64,000 nucleotides of DNA. Origin: Merluccius polli. Taxonomy: Eukaryota > Chordata > Actinopteri > Gadiformes > Merlucciidae. How positions within the stretch are numbered: the stretch's first letter is position 1; every line of letters starts with the position of its first letter. Of the stretch, positions 12,607-24,116 are shown in pieces. Below the pieces are notes generated by a model. That model saw only the letters and a program-made list of their open reading frames with translations. It did not search any database and had not been told where the DNA came from. The position numbers were made by a program, and so were the translations under genes. The stretch lies in contig JAOPHQ010006258.1 in assembly GCA_030340625.1 (NCBI GenBank), forward strand, positions 435,001 to 499,000, read 5' to 3'.

Positions 12607-13310
12607 TAGTGACATAGGCTGTGTCCAAATCATTCACTCATTCACTACTCCCTACTCACTATCTAGGGAGCTCTATGTAGAGGACTATATAGAGCTCACT
12701 ACTCCCTACTCACTATCTAGGGAGGTCTATGTAGAGGACTATTAGAGGTCACTATTCCCTACTCACTATCTAGGGAGGTCTATGTAGAGGGCTATATAGA
12801 GCTCACTACTCCTTACTCAGTATCTAGGGAGGTCTTTGTAGAGAACTATATAGAGCTCACTACTCCCTATCTAGGGAGGTCTATGTAGAGGACTATATAG
12901 AGTTCACTACTCCCTACTCACTATCTAGGGAGCTCTATGTAGAGGCATGTGTAAATATCGGCATGTGTTATTGTGATAAATACACATATTAATTACCATA
13001 TTAATTAACATTAATATTAAATATAATAGGTATTATCATTTTTGTATTTGTATGATGCTGTTTTTCCTCCATGGATGTGCTCCTCTCGTCGGCCATTTTT
13101 CTTTCAGTGCAATGAATGATGGTATGGTGCTTGGTTAGTGACCATCGGTTGTACACTACTTTCACGATGCATTGTGGGATACGATGAGTCCAATATATAG
13201 GGTATAATAATTCTCTACTATACATTTGGACATGGTGGATTATGGTGAACTCACTATATAGTGGACTATATAGTGAATAGTGAATGATTTTGGACACAGC
13301 CCTAGTGATA
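12607..13310. mobile_element. MITE (hAT-like) carrying a minisatellite
   Basis: The element starts near 12615 with taggctgtgtccaaatcatt and ends near 13302 with the inverse (aatgattttggacacagccc). The inverted termini extend for roughly 35 bp (cattcactc... / ...tagtgaatagtgaatg). Flanking 8-mers tagtgaca (12607-12614) and tagtgata (13303-13310) differ by one base and fit an 8-bp hAT-type target duplication. There is no transposase frame. The interior is a minisatellite followed by unique sequence. Confidence 0.75.
12642..12950. repeat. 54-bp minisatellite inside the MITE
   Basis: About six copies of a unit containing ctactccctactcactatc and agggaggtctatgtagagga are visible, with several point differences and one shortened copy near 12850. 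The unit itself contains short palindromes (ctatatag, agctct/agagct). Its purity suggests ongoing unequal exchange. Confidence 0.85.
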
Positions 13311-14145
13311 GTCATTTATTATGCACTATAGGCCAATAAGGCACTATCACATACAATGTAACAGTGGGGGTGAAAACAGGGGTAGCTCATTAAGTTAACT
13401 AATAACTAACGTCCTGAGATACACCTGTATTCCCCTCAAAGGGACGTTCTTGTGTTCAAATTGTACGATAGATTTTAAGAACTTGCTGTTCTTTAAACGT
13501 TTGTTCACTATTCGGGCTGAGACAAGGTTTCTACTTCATAAGAAGCTCTTTGACATGTGCTGTGCTGTCATGTGTTTGTGTGTATTTCTCTTGCTGTGAA
13601 TGAGCATGAGGAAGAGGATGAAGAAAGAGAAGAAGGAGTGCGGAAGTTAAAGGTGTTTGATGTGCCAAGCGGAGGGAGATATTCTTTTAGAGATGCACAT
13701 CAGTCTTCAGGGGGAGATAAAAGAGAGAGTGTGTGTGTGCGTGCATGCGTGCGTGCGTGTGTGTTGTGTGTGTGAGAGTGTGCACTTTAGTAAATGTGCT
13801 GTTTTTCACAATGTGCTGAAGTGCAGATCACTGATTTGTAGAAAGCAAAACAGACACATACATACCCACATATGTTCAACCAGCAGAAACATGGTACCAG
13901 AGGGATTCTAGGTGGGAAATTATGTAAATTCAAAGCTTGGAACTTCTACCCTATATTCTGGTCTCGATTTATTGTAGGCAGAGTGGACGTATGGGACTCA
14001 ACGGGCCTTGTAGGAAACCTTGTAAAACACAGCACCAGTCTGAGGCAAGATTAGGCAATACTTATATACTTATACTACATCTAACTGCATCTAATGTATT
14101 TAGATGGTCCACTTCAGTAAACTAGTGATAGTGTCTCAGTTGATT

Positions 14146-14178
<33 letters not shown>

Positions 14179-15163
14179 CATTTAAAAAAATATATTTGTA
14201 TAGTGTTAACAGTTAACAGTATTGCCAGGAATACTAGAGTGTCAACAGTCAGATAATTGGGTAAATTGGTGTTAAAGATGCTGTAGGTCAGATTTGTTGT
14301 AAGGAGAGAGAGAGAGAGCGGAAAAGAGCAGATGAGAGCAAGATTTTAATAATGAACAACCCAAAAACGCACCACCCCCCCTCTCTGCTCCCTCCCTCCC
14401 TACGTTTCTCCGCCATTGAGATGATGAACACTATGCGTGGATGTGAGACAGGAAAAATGGATTCCCTGATCCAATCAAAGAAGAGATGTCCTGATTGGTC
14501 AGAAATTAGTCGGGAGCGGTCTAAAATGTAAATAGTCTCATGAAGAGGCAGGCGTTCAATCAACCAGAACAGATATTCTCACACAGTATTTCACTCAAAA
14601 AAAGGTGTGGTGGCTGTGGTATTTCTAACAAATTACACTTAAATTATAGCTCTTAAATCTTACCTACACCACTTTTAATGATAAGATAAGTTAATGGTTT
14701 TCTTATAGTTTTTTTTACACCCATCGATACCATTAACTAAACCACAGGTTCTATAATTTGTGACAGTCTGTAATGACTGACTGAATTCCAACTCAGGCGT
14801 CACCAAATATTGCTGACAAGGCAGGAATACACAAATCGTTAGGTTTAATCTGTAACTTCTTCACTGTCTTTATTGATCCCCATGTGGGAATGTATTTAAA
14901 CCTAGTTTAGGCGCTGTAGGTGTATATTGTCACTGGTATATCAAGTCCAGTGTGGCCAATGGACACCAGTTACTACATCTCAGCAATGACGTGTGGCTTA
15001 GTTTAGAGTTGGGTTATTTTGTAAATAATGTAATATCCTTTCAATTCAATACTTTTTCTGTGTATTCAGATTCTTGGAAGCTGTGGGAGTGGACAATAAC
15101 TAATATGGTCCTAACACTTAACACATAAACTATGACATGATATGTGTGTTTGTGTGCGGTGCG
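13311..15163. other. Non-coding stretch
   Basis: It contains a GT/GCGT tract near 13730-13775, an (AAT) run at about 14146-14178 and an AG tract near 14305-14320. No exon, RNA gene or transposon terminus was recognised. Confidence 0.55.
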
Positions 15164-15465
15164 GTGCTTGCGTGTGTGTGACTCAGCTATTATGTAATAA
15201 ACAATGCCACACATCTTTGCAGTAGATCTCTGGACCAGGCAGTTACCTTGATACTCCAATGTGTGTTCTCAGCATTGTTCCCAGTTGTCAAAAGTGGCAA
15301 TTATAAGATTGACAAGTCTTGAAGATGGACTGGTTCATGTACTAACTGCCTAGATATGGCATAGACCTATTCCACATGGTGTCCCCTACAGACTACAGTA
15401 TAGAGTACAAAGAGGTCAGATGCTCAGTGATGTATCTTCTGCGTACCCACTTCACCCCCGTTGTT
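15164..15465. repeat. 302-bp duplicated segment, copy 1
   Basis: This segment matches 20287-20588 over its entire length with no gaps. I count about five differences, all transitions (for example at 15171, where copy 1 has C and copy 2 has T). Neither copy has an obvious target duplication or inverted terminus. Copy 1 lies in otherwise unassigned sequence, so it is the likelier source. Confidence 0.9.
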
Positions 15466-16883
15466 GACAACACGGCGTCCATCAGTGCTCCACATGTACA
15501 GATACCAGTATGTCATGCAATTTAGCATCAAGCTTTGTTTGCTTTCCTAAACCTTGGAGTGTGTGTGTATGTGCGTGTGTGTGTGTGTGTGCACGCATGC
15601 ATACCATAGCTCTGTGCAGTCACCCATCCCAGTGAATCTAACACAATAAAACAATCCATTGCTCGTTGAGTGCTTTCTTATCGGGGCACTATTTGTTAAG
15701 TGATGCATTTACTGCATCCGACAGATGGGAGCGTCTCCACGCGCGCCACAAATGACTCTGAAGACTCAACCTGATTATTCATGTCACACAAACCGCTTTC
15801 CCCTCCCGCATCGTCAGCATTTTTTCTGGGTGCCATGAAACTTTTGGATAAAAAAAAAAAAGTGTGAGAAGGAAGTCATTTATAATATAAATGTGCGTTC
15901 CTATTTATCTCTTTCGCGCTCTCTATCTCTTTCTCTCACCCACACACAAAAAAATAAAAAAATGCTCTGTTTTCTGTCTTTCTCTCCGTCTTCCATAATG
16001 AATAAAACACTGCTGGGATGGATACGGGTGATGTTGCTCTTGTTTTATTGAGCAGAGAGAGGGTTTCGGGGGGTGAGCAGGGGTGGGAATTGTGCTGCAT
16101 CAGCAATAAGCAGTGTAGTGTGTAAATGTAGGGCTTGTAGCAGGGGAGGCTTGTTAAGGTGGACAGTACAGCAGATACACAACGCTGGGCTGCCTGGTTA
16201 GGAGAGGAGAGACAGAAAAATATGACTTTATTAAACACACTTAAAAATGGAAACTGCTATATCCAATAACACGAAGCTAAGGTGTTAGATGCTACTGTGA
16301 TCTGAGCATATAGTGAGCATTAAACGGTATTGGTGTAATATGTTTTGTCTCAAATCGAATTCAGACATATTTTAACAAATAATGTTAGATGAAACTTTGA
16401 CAATAAGTGATAGCCCAGTTAGTATGTTCAGGAAGCAACTTTTTTTTTTAAGGCTTTCGCAGATGAGTATTTGTTTTAAAGATGAGTATTTGTTTTAACA
16501 AAAGAAAGTCAGTAAATCTTCTTGAAGCCAAATTTGCTTCCACATTGGACATGGTCTTCATTCATTCAAAAACAATTAAGCATTATACATAACAAAAGAC
16601 AAATAATACAACAAAAACATCAATCTCTTCATGGCAGCAATTATGCTATAATTTGCAGTTTGTCATTTTAATGTGGGCTGAAATGAACACGCCCCTCGGT
16701 TGAAACAAAGCAACAAAAACACAGCTTCATCTCAATATAATTAAGTGGAATTAACAAGCCTCACCAGATTGCTTCCAGTTTCTTTATGGTGTGCCACTGC
16801 TTCAAATAGTGAATGGAAAGCATGTATTTATCATACTTATAAACCACTGATTGAAGAGCAGGCTGACAGGCTTTCTGAGGACA

Positions 16884-16887
<4 letters not shown>

Positions 16888-16972
<85 letters not shown>

Positions 16973-16977
16973 TGTAT
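16888..16977. repeat. Long GT microsatellite
   Basis: This is about 40 nearly uninterrupted GT units. Length variation between individuals is likely. Confidence 0.95.
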
Positions 16978-17604
16978 GTGAGTTTGTGCATGTGCATGTT
17001 GTGTGAGCACATTTCAGTATTCAAGTATTTCTAATACGAAGAAATATGAATGTAATTGCTTTTTTAATTTACTGAAGGGGAAGAAGGGGGTCAAGCTACA
17101 GGGGATTTGTTAACTGAAGCAACTGAACACAAGCATCTTATAAATGAGAAGTATAAGTAGATAATGTGCCTGGAGGGTCATACATGAGGTCTCTCTCTCT
17201 CTCTATTTCTCTTTTTTATTCTTTGTGGGATTGTTTGAGGAATGTAGCAGAAATAGCATGAACACCATCAAGCACGTAAAGATAATCACTCTGTAGGAGT
17301 TCAAAAGGTCATTATATGTCATCAAGTTCACACATGCACCCACCCACACACACCCACATACACACACGCTCATGCGATCACCTACCTCAGGCAGCTGTTG
17401 GAAACGCCACACCTTATCACAGGAGGAGCGTGCTCTGCCATTTGGCTAATTAGCGTGACCCGCTACAACTCCCAAGAAGGAAGCTAACTAACGATGGCAT
17501 TATTCTCTTGGCTGCAGGCTAATTATAAACACGCCTTAGCAGGCAGTTCAACATATTGGAAATTGAGAGGTTGGCGTAGCAGCAAGATGATATATTATCT
17601 GGAG

Positions 17605-17655
17605 AGGAGAGAGAGAGAGACAGAGAGAGACAGAGACAGAGAGAGAGACAGAGAC

Positions 17656-17728
<73 letters not shown>
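17605..17728. repeat. GA/GACA microsatellite
   Basis: Mixed GAGAGACA units grade into pure GA at about 17667-17728. Confidence 0.95.
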
Positions 17729-17732
<4 letters not shown>

Positions 17733-18372
17733 ACAATACTCAAGTGAATTGCTTTTCTATTTTATAATGAAATAATGTTTTATAATGAAATAAAGATGAT
17801 GACATCAGCAAGTTCACATTCTTGAATGTACCTGGAAAGGTACATCCATGGAATTTGTAACCCGAGGGAAGAGTGATAGATGTTACTGTGACACTGGGTT
17901 GCCATGACTGCTGTAGCCATGTGGTGCTACATCCGCCTTTAGTATGAAGCTGTCGCCTATAGTATGTAGCCAATAGCCATATGGGCTAACTTTGAAGTGA
18001 AGTCCAGCAGACAATTTTCTGCGAAGAAATTTGCAAAAAAATGAAATACAGTCTCATGCACTACACTAAGATGCATTTACTAGATTACCAAAACCAACAG
18101 ACGCAAAACCTCAACCTGCTCGACCTTTCCGCCACTCCGACTCTTGTTTGTGTTCACACATAACTCAATAACTGAGAGAATTTCAATGGTTGAATTGCAT
18201 TTAGCAAAAAGAGGACACCGGTCACATTGTTTCCATCTACACAGCCACACTCCATAGCTAAAGCTCTGACATGCAAGTGAAAATGTTTTTCTCAATTTTC
18301 ACATTTGAAGTAGAGTTATATTACATGCTGAGAGGAGAGAAGTGGTCATGGGAGGTGTATGTGACAACGGGC

Positions 18373-18375
<3 letters not shown>

Positions 18376-18426
<51 letters not shown>
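18376..18426. repeat. AT microsatellite at transposon edge
   Basis: A pure AT run directly abuts the terminal GTGGTGGGC of the following element. It may be an expanded TA-rich target site. Confidence 0.9.
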
Positions 18427-18429
<3 letters not shown>

Positions 18430-18527
18430 GTGGGCCGTTATCGGCGTTAATGCGCTGCGATAATGCAAGACTGTTATCGCGCGATAAAAAAAATATCGCC
18501 GTTAATCTATTCTCAAAGTTGGGTTGG

Positions 18528-19336
18528 GAGCTGGGTAGGGTTGGGCGATGTCCCTTAAATTGGCAGTTGACGATGTTTACAGTAAAACATCGTGATGGAC
18601 GATGATATCGTCGTCGGGGGGCGGGGCCGTGGGCCGCCTATTAACGGCATGGACCAAGCGGTTCTGGACCAGGAAGGAGACATGAACACTTTTAATAATC
18701 GTATTTACTGTATAACTGCACACAACTTTATTTAAAAGCAATCAAATGGAAAACATGTGTGTTTGTATTTTGGTGTCCGGTGCGTGTGGATGTGCGGCGG
18801 AGCGGTTCATGTTAATAGCGGAGTCCGGGAGGGTTCACCTTCACGGCGTAGTTACTAGGGATGTGCGACTATCGTTTTAAAAAATACTAAAGTGTTTCTT
18901 AAAGTTAGAAAGATATTAGATATTCAACCGATATTCACGCTCCGAATTACAGCGATCAGACACGGGGAACTAAAGCCGCGATCACCGGTATGAGTCCCGT
19001 GTGTCTAGCGGTGTCTACCTGCCCAGGTGTCTACCTGCCCAGGTGTATTGGTCAGTATGCCTGCAGCGATGAGTTAAATCAGGGCTTGTTGCGACCATGG
19101 ATGTATTTGGTTTGCGATGCTCATGCCTTCTTATTTTTATGTTTTACTTTTTGCTCGACTAATGAAAACGTATTCGACTAAGCCGACTATTAGGGGGCAG
19201 CCTTAGTTAACTTACAGCACTTTATATGGACCATTAGTTATATTTTCAATTTATTTACAGAGCAATCCCTGCAAAGTTTTTAGGTAATAACTATAGAAGA
19301 GACTATAGTTATTACCTAAAAGACTATAGAGCTGGG
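18528..19336. mobile_element. Nested insert with perfect 8-bp target duplication (hAT-type size)
   Basis: The octamer gagctggg occurs at 18528-18535 and 19329-19336, and the host sequence resumes exactly after the second copy. The insert starts tagggttgggcgatgtc, a hAT-like terminus. Its other end does not match that terminus and instead finishes in a perfect hairpin. Inside, 18620-18860 and the following segment to about 19198 (agggatgtgcgac ... gggggcagcc) are homologous, in reverse orientation, to 43608-44310. Part of it also recurs at about 37330-37860. Confidence 0.7.
19278..19321. repeat. Perfect 19-bp inverted repeat
   Basis: The arms ttttaggtaataactatag (19278-19296) and its exact complement (19303-19321) are separated by a 6-base loop. 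It lies at the right end of the nested insert, where a transposon terminus would be expected. It could fold as a stable hairpin or mark a fold-back rearrangement. Confidence 0.85.
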
Positions 19337-19672
19337 TCTATACCGGATCTCCACCAAGGAAGGTAAGCGCCGCAGAACGGCCTGGATGGGTTACGATCGC
19401 GCGCACCCCCCCCCCCCCCCCCCCCCCCCCCCCCGTCGGTTGTAGGTCCAGAATGGGTTACGATCGTGCGCAGCCCCCCCCCCCCCCCCCCCGTCGGGCG
19501 CAGACTTACTTTTAGTCATTATTTAGGTAGCACCCACATATTATGAATATAGGAATTCAAATGAGCCATTTTAGTCTAGATTAATCTAGATTAATTCCAA
19601 GATTAGAGTGAAATTAATCTAGATTAAACAAATTAATCTATGCCCACCACTAATATATATATATATATATAT

Positions 19673-20637
19673 AAAACGCAATCTTATTTTAATTCGATTA
19701 AGAAAAAATTACACATTAACGCACTTGCATGATCACATGCGAGCTCTGTATTCGTCAATCAACTTATCAGCCTAAAAAAAAACATGGCGTCGACGGGTGA
19801 ACTGCTGAAGGTATTGGGTGTATAAAATATGCTTTTTAATAAACTATTTGTACACTTACGAAGTTGTCAATGCCTCGTTTTATATGTTAAGACCCTCATT
19901 ATACTACCAAAGCAGTGTCAGGCTATTTCTAGCTTTGTAAGTGCTTCAAAAAAGCGATTTATTTTTTACCAGGTCAGATGCCCTTAGCACTCAAACGTAT
20001 AGCAGTTTGGTAGAATCGGCTAAACACAGCTAACTTAGCTTCGCGTCGTATCGCTCGATCGTTGCTCTCCATGGAACGTTGGAACTCGTTCTCATACTAA
20101 AGATCCCAGAACCAGTTTACACCAGAGTTCTCCTTTAATCACCATGGTAACGTTGGAAATCGTTCTCATACTAAACATCCCAGAACCAGTTTACACCGGG
20201 GTTCTCCTTATTTGGTATGAATGACAATGTGTCATTCCATTTGATTATCTCATTTAACTTCAATGGGAGTGGATTTAAAATAGAATGTGCTTGTGTGTGT
20301 GTGACTCAGCTATTATGTAATAAACAATGCCACACATCTTTGCAGTAGATCTCTGGACCAGGCAGTTACCTTGATACTTCAATGTGTGTTCTCAGCATTG
20401 TTCCCAGTTGTCAAAAGTGGCAATTATAAGATTGACAAGTTTTGAAGATGGATTGGTTCATGTACTAACTGCCTAGATATGGCATAGACCTATTCCACAT
20501 GGTGTCCCCTACAGGCTACAGTATAGAGTACAAAGAGGTCAGATGCTCAGTGATGTATCTTCTGCGTACCCACTTCACCCCCGTTGTTACAATACTATGT
20601 GATTAATCAGTTAAAAAAAATTAATTGTTTGACAGCC

Positions 20638-20640
<3 letters not shown>
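19673..20640. mobile_element. hAT-like non-autonomous element remnant
   Basis: The right end reads ttaattgtttgacagcccta at 20621-20640, the inverse of a TAGGGCTGTCAAACAATTAA terminus typical of teleost hAT elements. The left end is lost in an AT tract near 19655-19672. The interior has an ATG-bearing stretch at 19784 (atggcgtcgacgggtgaac) too short to assign. It also has a two-copy tandem repeat of about 73 bp (about 20073-20215) and the 302-bp duplicated segment at 20287-20588. Confidence 0.6.
20287..20588. repeat. 302-bp duplicated segment, copy 2
   Basis: This is an ungapped match to 15164-15465, about 98 percent identical by eye. It sits inside the hAT-like remnant, between tttaaaatagaat and acaatactatgtgattaatc. 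There is no target duplication. The left junction shares a TGTG-type microhomology with the source locus. It is a likely templated insertion. Confidence 0.9.

Positions 20641-20720
<80 letters not shown>
20641..20720. repeat. AT microsatellite
   Basis: An 80-bp pure AT run lies between two transposon termini (CAGCCCTA and TAGTGGTGGGC). Confidence 0.95.
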
Positions 20721-20723
<3 letters not shown>

Positions 20724-21052
20724 TGGTGGGCATAGATTAATTTGTTTAATGTAGATTAATCTCACTGTAATCTTGGAATTAATCTAGATTAATCTAGATT
20801 AAAAAGGCTCATTTGAATTCTGTCGAAGGCGTTCATAATATGTGTGTGCTACCTAAATAATGACTAAAAGTAAGTCTGCGCGATCGTAACCCACCCCGGA
20901 CCTATGACCGACCGGGGGGGGTGGGGGCGGGGGTGCGCGCAATCGTAAACCACCCCGGACCTACGACCGACGTGGGGGGGGGGGGGTCACCGGGCAGAGG
21001 ACGCAGCCGTTCCGCAGCGCAGCCATTCCGCGGCGCTTACCTTCCTTGGTGG
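20721..21052 (-). mobile_element. Inverted copy of the GTGGTGGGC element end
   Basis: It starts tagtggtgggcatagattaa and is the reverse complement of 19351-19652, including the G-rich tracts and the ccaaggaaggtaagcgc motif (here gcgcttaccttccttgg at its end). It then breaks off in A-rich and AT sequence. With 19351-19652 it forms an inverted pair about 1.07 kb apart, able to fold back on itself. Confidence 0.75.
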
Positions 21053-21056
21053 AAAA

Positions 21057-21063
<7 letters not shown>

Positions 21064-21104
<41 letters not shown>
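21064..21104. repeat. AT microsatellite
   Basis: An AT run follows an A-run at the truncated end of the inverted element copy. Confidence 0.9.
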
Positions 21105-21110
<6 letters not shown>

Positions 21111-21510
21111 GCTTTTGTTTGTGATTCAATGAAGCCAGTTCATTCTGACACCAGACCTAACCCAGGACAGAAAAACAGAGCTGGTAACAACCAAATCTCA
21201 CCAGCATGCTGCGCTTCACTGAGTGATGGTATCCAGGAAGGGAATCTGAATTCCACAAAGTCACATCATTCACATTGGAAATTGGTCTGAGAAACTGACT
21301 TTCCTTCTCCATCTCTCTCTCTCACACACACACGCACACATGCGTGCACGCACACACACACACAGTGCAAGTTGTCGTAGAAAAGGGCCAGTGTTACCAC
21401 CACAGCCATTTCTGCTGAGGTACTGATTCATTACCATACATATGAGTCTTCTCACCACATAATTTGGTATGGTTGGATTTAAATCTCTATGTATGGTTGT
21501 AGGGATTCTA

Positions 21511-21551
<41 letters not shown>

Positions 21552-24011
21552 GTCTGAGCGACACATGCACTGTATTCGATTCAGTATGTGGGGTATGTGC
21601 ATGTGTGAACAACGCAAACGGAAATTAGATATGTGAGTCCCCATGTGTCCTTGGTACTTAATTTCCACTGAAAGTGGTCAATTAGTTTCAAGACCACATC
21701 AGGCAAATTTGGAAATATGATAATACAGCCAGCAAAACGGATGAGCTTGCTGGGGGAAAGTGACAGGAAATATATGAGCTGTGAAAGTATTCTACGACTT
21801 GAAACCATGGGCTCCTATACCCTCAATTCACTTGAGTTCACCCATTCACATTATTAAGATGATCTACAACAGTACTTAGACTGGGCGGTGACTGGTTGCT
21901 GAATGCTTTCTGCGTTCATATGTGCATTGTTTGTATGTACTTTTGAATGTATTTTCTTTGTATGTGCTTCATGTCTGTGTTTTCTTTTCTCTGTATCTTT
22001 GCTGATGAAAAGCACTTTGTAACAAAAAAAAAAAAAATTGCTATATTAATAAAGTTTTGCTTACTTACTAACTTACTTACTAAGAGAGTACTGATAGATA
22101 GATAGAAAGTATCTCATTTGGTATAGGCCCAATAGGTCATCTCAGATTACATTCATAGAAATCACCTCCAAATGTTTCCCCCAAAAAGGGAGGCACTTCC
22201 ATTCAAAAGCTACAATAGCGTTTATTTCCACTTGACAGTGTTGACAGGGGGAGCTGGCTCAAAATAAAAATGCAGTTAACTGAAATGTCATTGAGCAGAT
22301 AATTATGGATGCACTATTGATGGAATAAAAGATGGAAAGGTTGATGAAATAAAGGATTTCAGATGGAGCCCATTTATCATGCAAACTATTCTTTGCCGTG
22401 ACTGCAATGGATTATAGAGAATTTGCTGAAAGGCAGCAAAAAGGTTTTTTACCTGGAATCACACAAACCATGGGATGCTGGGTGCAGCAAAAATCGTTAC
22501 AGGCATTCTTTTGGGAAATATAGATTATAAAAACACAACTTAGCAGAAATGTATGGAAAATAATAATCAGTGTATGTTTCCATTTTGTGCATGTTCAGGT
22601 GTGCGTGCATGTGTGCCTGCACGTGTGCGTGTGTGCAATGCATGGCAGTACATTAGTTTAAGCACTGTTGATGAGGCATAATCAAATAGTTTTTATGCTC
22701 CACAGCTTCAGAAGATGTCATGAACTTTGAATGTTAATACTCAGGGAGCCCGCTGGGACATCCCACTAAAAGCCCTGTGGCAAAATAAAAACCTTCATTG
22801 CTGCGTTGAAGCTGTGCATAAACACTTCGCTATACCGCTGAAACTGATCACCTATAACCTATGAATAAAGAAGTATCTAACATACTGTACAGAGTAGACA
22901 CCTCACTAACCAACAGTAACCATTGCTAAACACCTAACTAACCGACTGCGCAGTTTATAAAACGCTCCTTAACGTCTAAAAGGAAAACAATGTCAAACCG
23001 TTATTGTGGTGATTGGCTGTTATTATCGTTCTTGTAGACATGGTTTTCATCTCCTGTGATTATCCGTCTGCCTTTTGTCTCCTTCCTGGACTAGGCTATA
23101 CTGATACACTGAACATGCACATATTGCTTGCCCCCCACTTTGGGTTGATTCAATTGTGTTTATTGAGTCTCATGGTTCTCATGCATTCGGCTCTATAGCA
23201 ACAGCAGTCAAACGAATAAGAACCCTGACTCAATGAAAACACAATTAAAGTTCAGTCAGGACCACTTTTGTCAAAATATCTTTTATTCTAAAGCAGAATA
23301 TTACATTTGGCGGTATGGCTCTGTTCTGGGACCTCCCTGCCCTTCCATGTGCATACATGGAAAGGTTTAAGACAAGGAGAGCGGCAGCAGAGACCCCCCG
23401 GGCTACAGAACAGAGCAAGCATCAATGACAATCAGAAAATGACATTGATTAATTAGATACAACATGAAAGGAGGAGCTGGGGTGGAGGTGGGTTGCAAAA
23501 AGCTAGCAGAGGAAGCAGCGAAGATAGGCAGGCTGAAGCAGCTTAAATAAGGCGCCAAGAATGATATTTGCCAATGGGTGCTTGAGGGGGAGTCAGCTGA
23601 GCTGTCAGCTGACTGTGTATGGTATCCAATAGGAAGCTAGGGGAATCAGCTGATGTATGCTTTAATAATAATACATTATTTTTTGAAGCGCTTCTGAATA
23701 CTCAATGACATTTACATTAAATCATAAAAGCGGCAAAAACTACTATGACTATGATTATGACTAGATGTAATCATATGATCTGTACTGAGGGCTGAGCCTG
23801 ACTTCGTGGCCTGCCTGAACTAACGCTATGCTCAATTGGGACACAAGTGGGGTGAGCAAAAATTGCTGGTTGCAGCTTAAAGTAAAATACAAAGGAGGTA
23901 GGCAAGTTATACTGAATATAGCCTACTTGATATAACTTTTTTTGGTACACAGCTATTTCAGAACTATATATTTTCAAGTGATAATAAATGATGAAGAGGT
24001 ATCATCAATGT
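21105..24011. other. Non-coding stretch with repeats
   Basis: A CA/GT-rich stretch lies at 21320-21365 and 21515-21546. A probable LINE tail is at about 21880-22084 (separate entry). The GC-richer segment 23270-23660 reads like an unassigned dispersed repeat or LTR fragment. No exon was recognised. Confidence 0.5.
21880..22084 (+). mobile_element. Probable LINE 3' tail
   Basis: A segment reading gaaaagcactttgtaac, an A-run, ttaataaagttttgc and then tandem cttacttac resembles the 3' UTR and short tandem tail of L2/CR1-like LINEs. No reverse-transcriptase code is attached, as expected for a 5'-truncated copy. Confidence 0.45.
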
Positions 24012-24116
24012 GGCAGTTTACTACTGCCACACGCCACCTCAGTGGCTTTTGCTGGGGCCCTCCGACACAGGACACAGGCAGATGTGTCGGTATAAATCCA
24101 TTTATTGGAAATGGCA

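Larger units (their letters stand above)
15466..18375. other. Non-coding stretch with microsatellites
   Basis: No exon was recognised. It holds a GT tract near 15560-15592, a very long GT tract at 16888-16977 and an AG/ACAG tract at 17605-17728 (separate entries). Confidence 0.6.
18427..19652. mobile_element. Non-autonomous DNA transposon with GTGGTGGGC termini, carrying a nested insert
   Basis: The left end gtggtgggccgttatcgg and the right end ctatgcccaccac are inverted over GTGGTGGGC. Both sides are flanked by AT tracts. The part near the right end (19351-19652) is repeated in inverted orientation at 20721-21052. Its interior is split by a second element (18536-19328). It also holds two poly-C stretches (about 19406-19434 and 19474-19492) inside tandem units beginning ggttacgatcg. 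No transposase is encoded. Confidence 0.7.
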
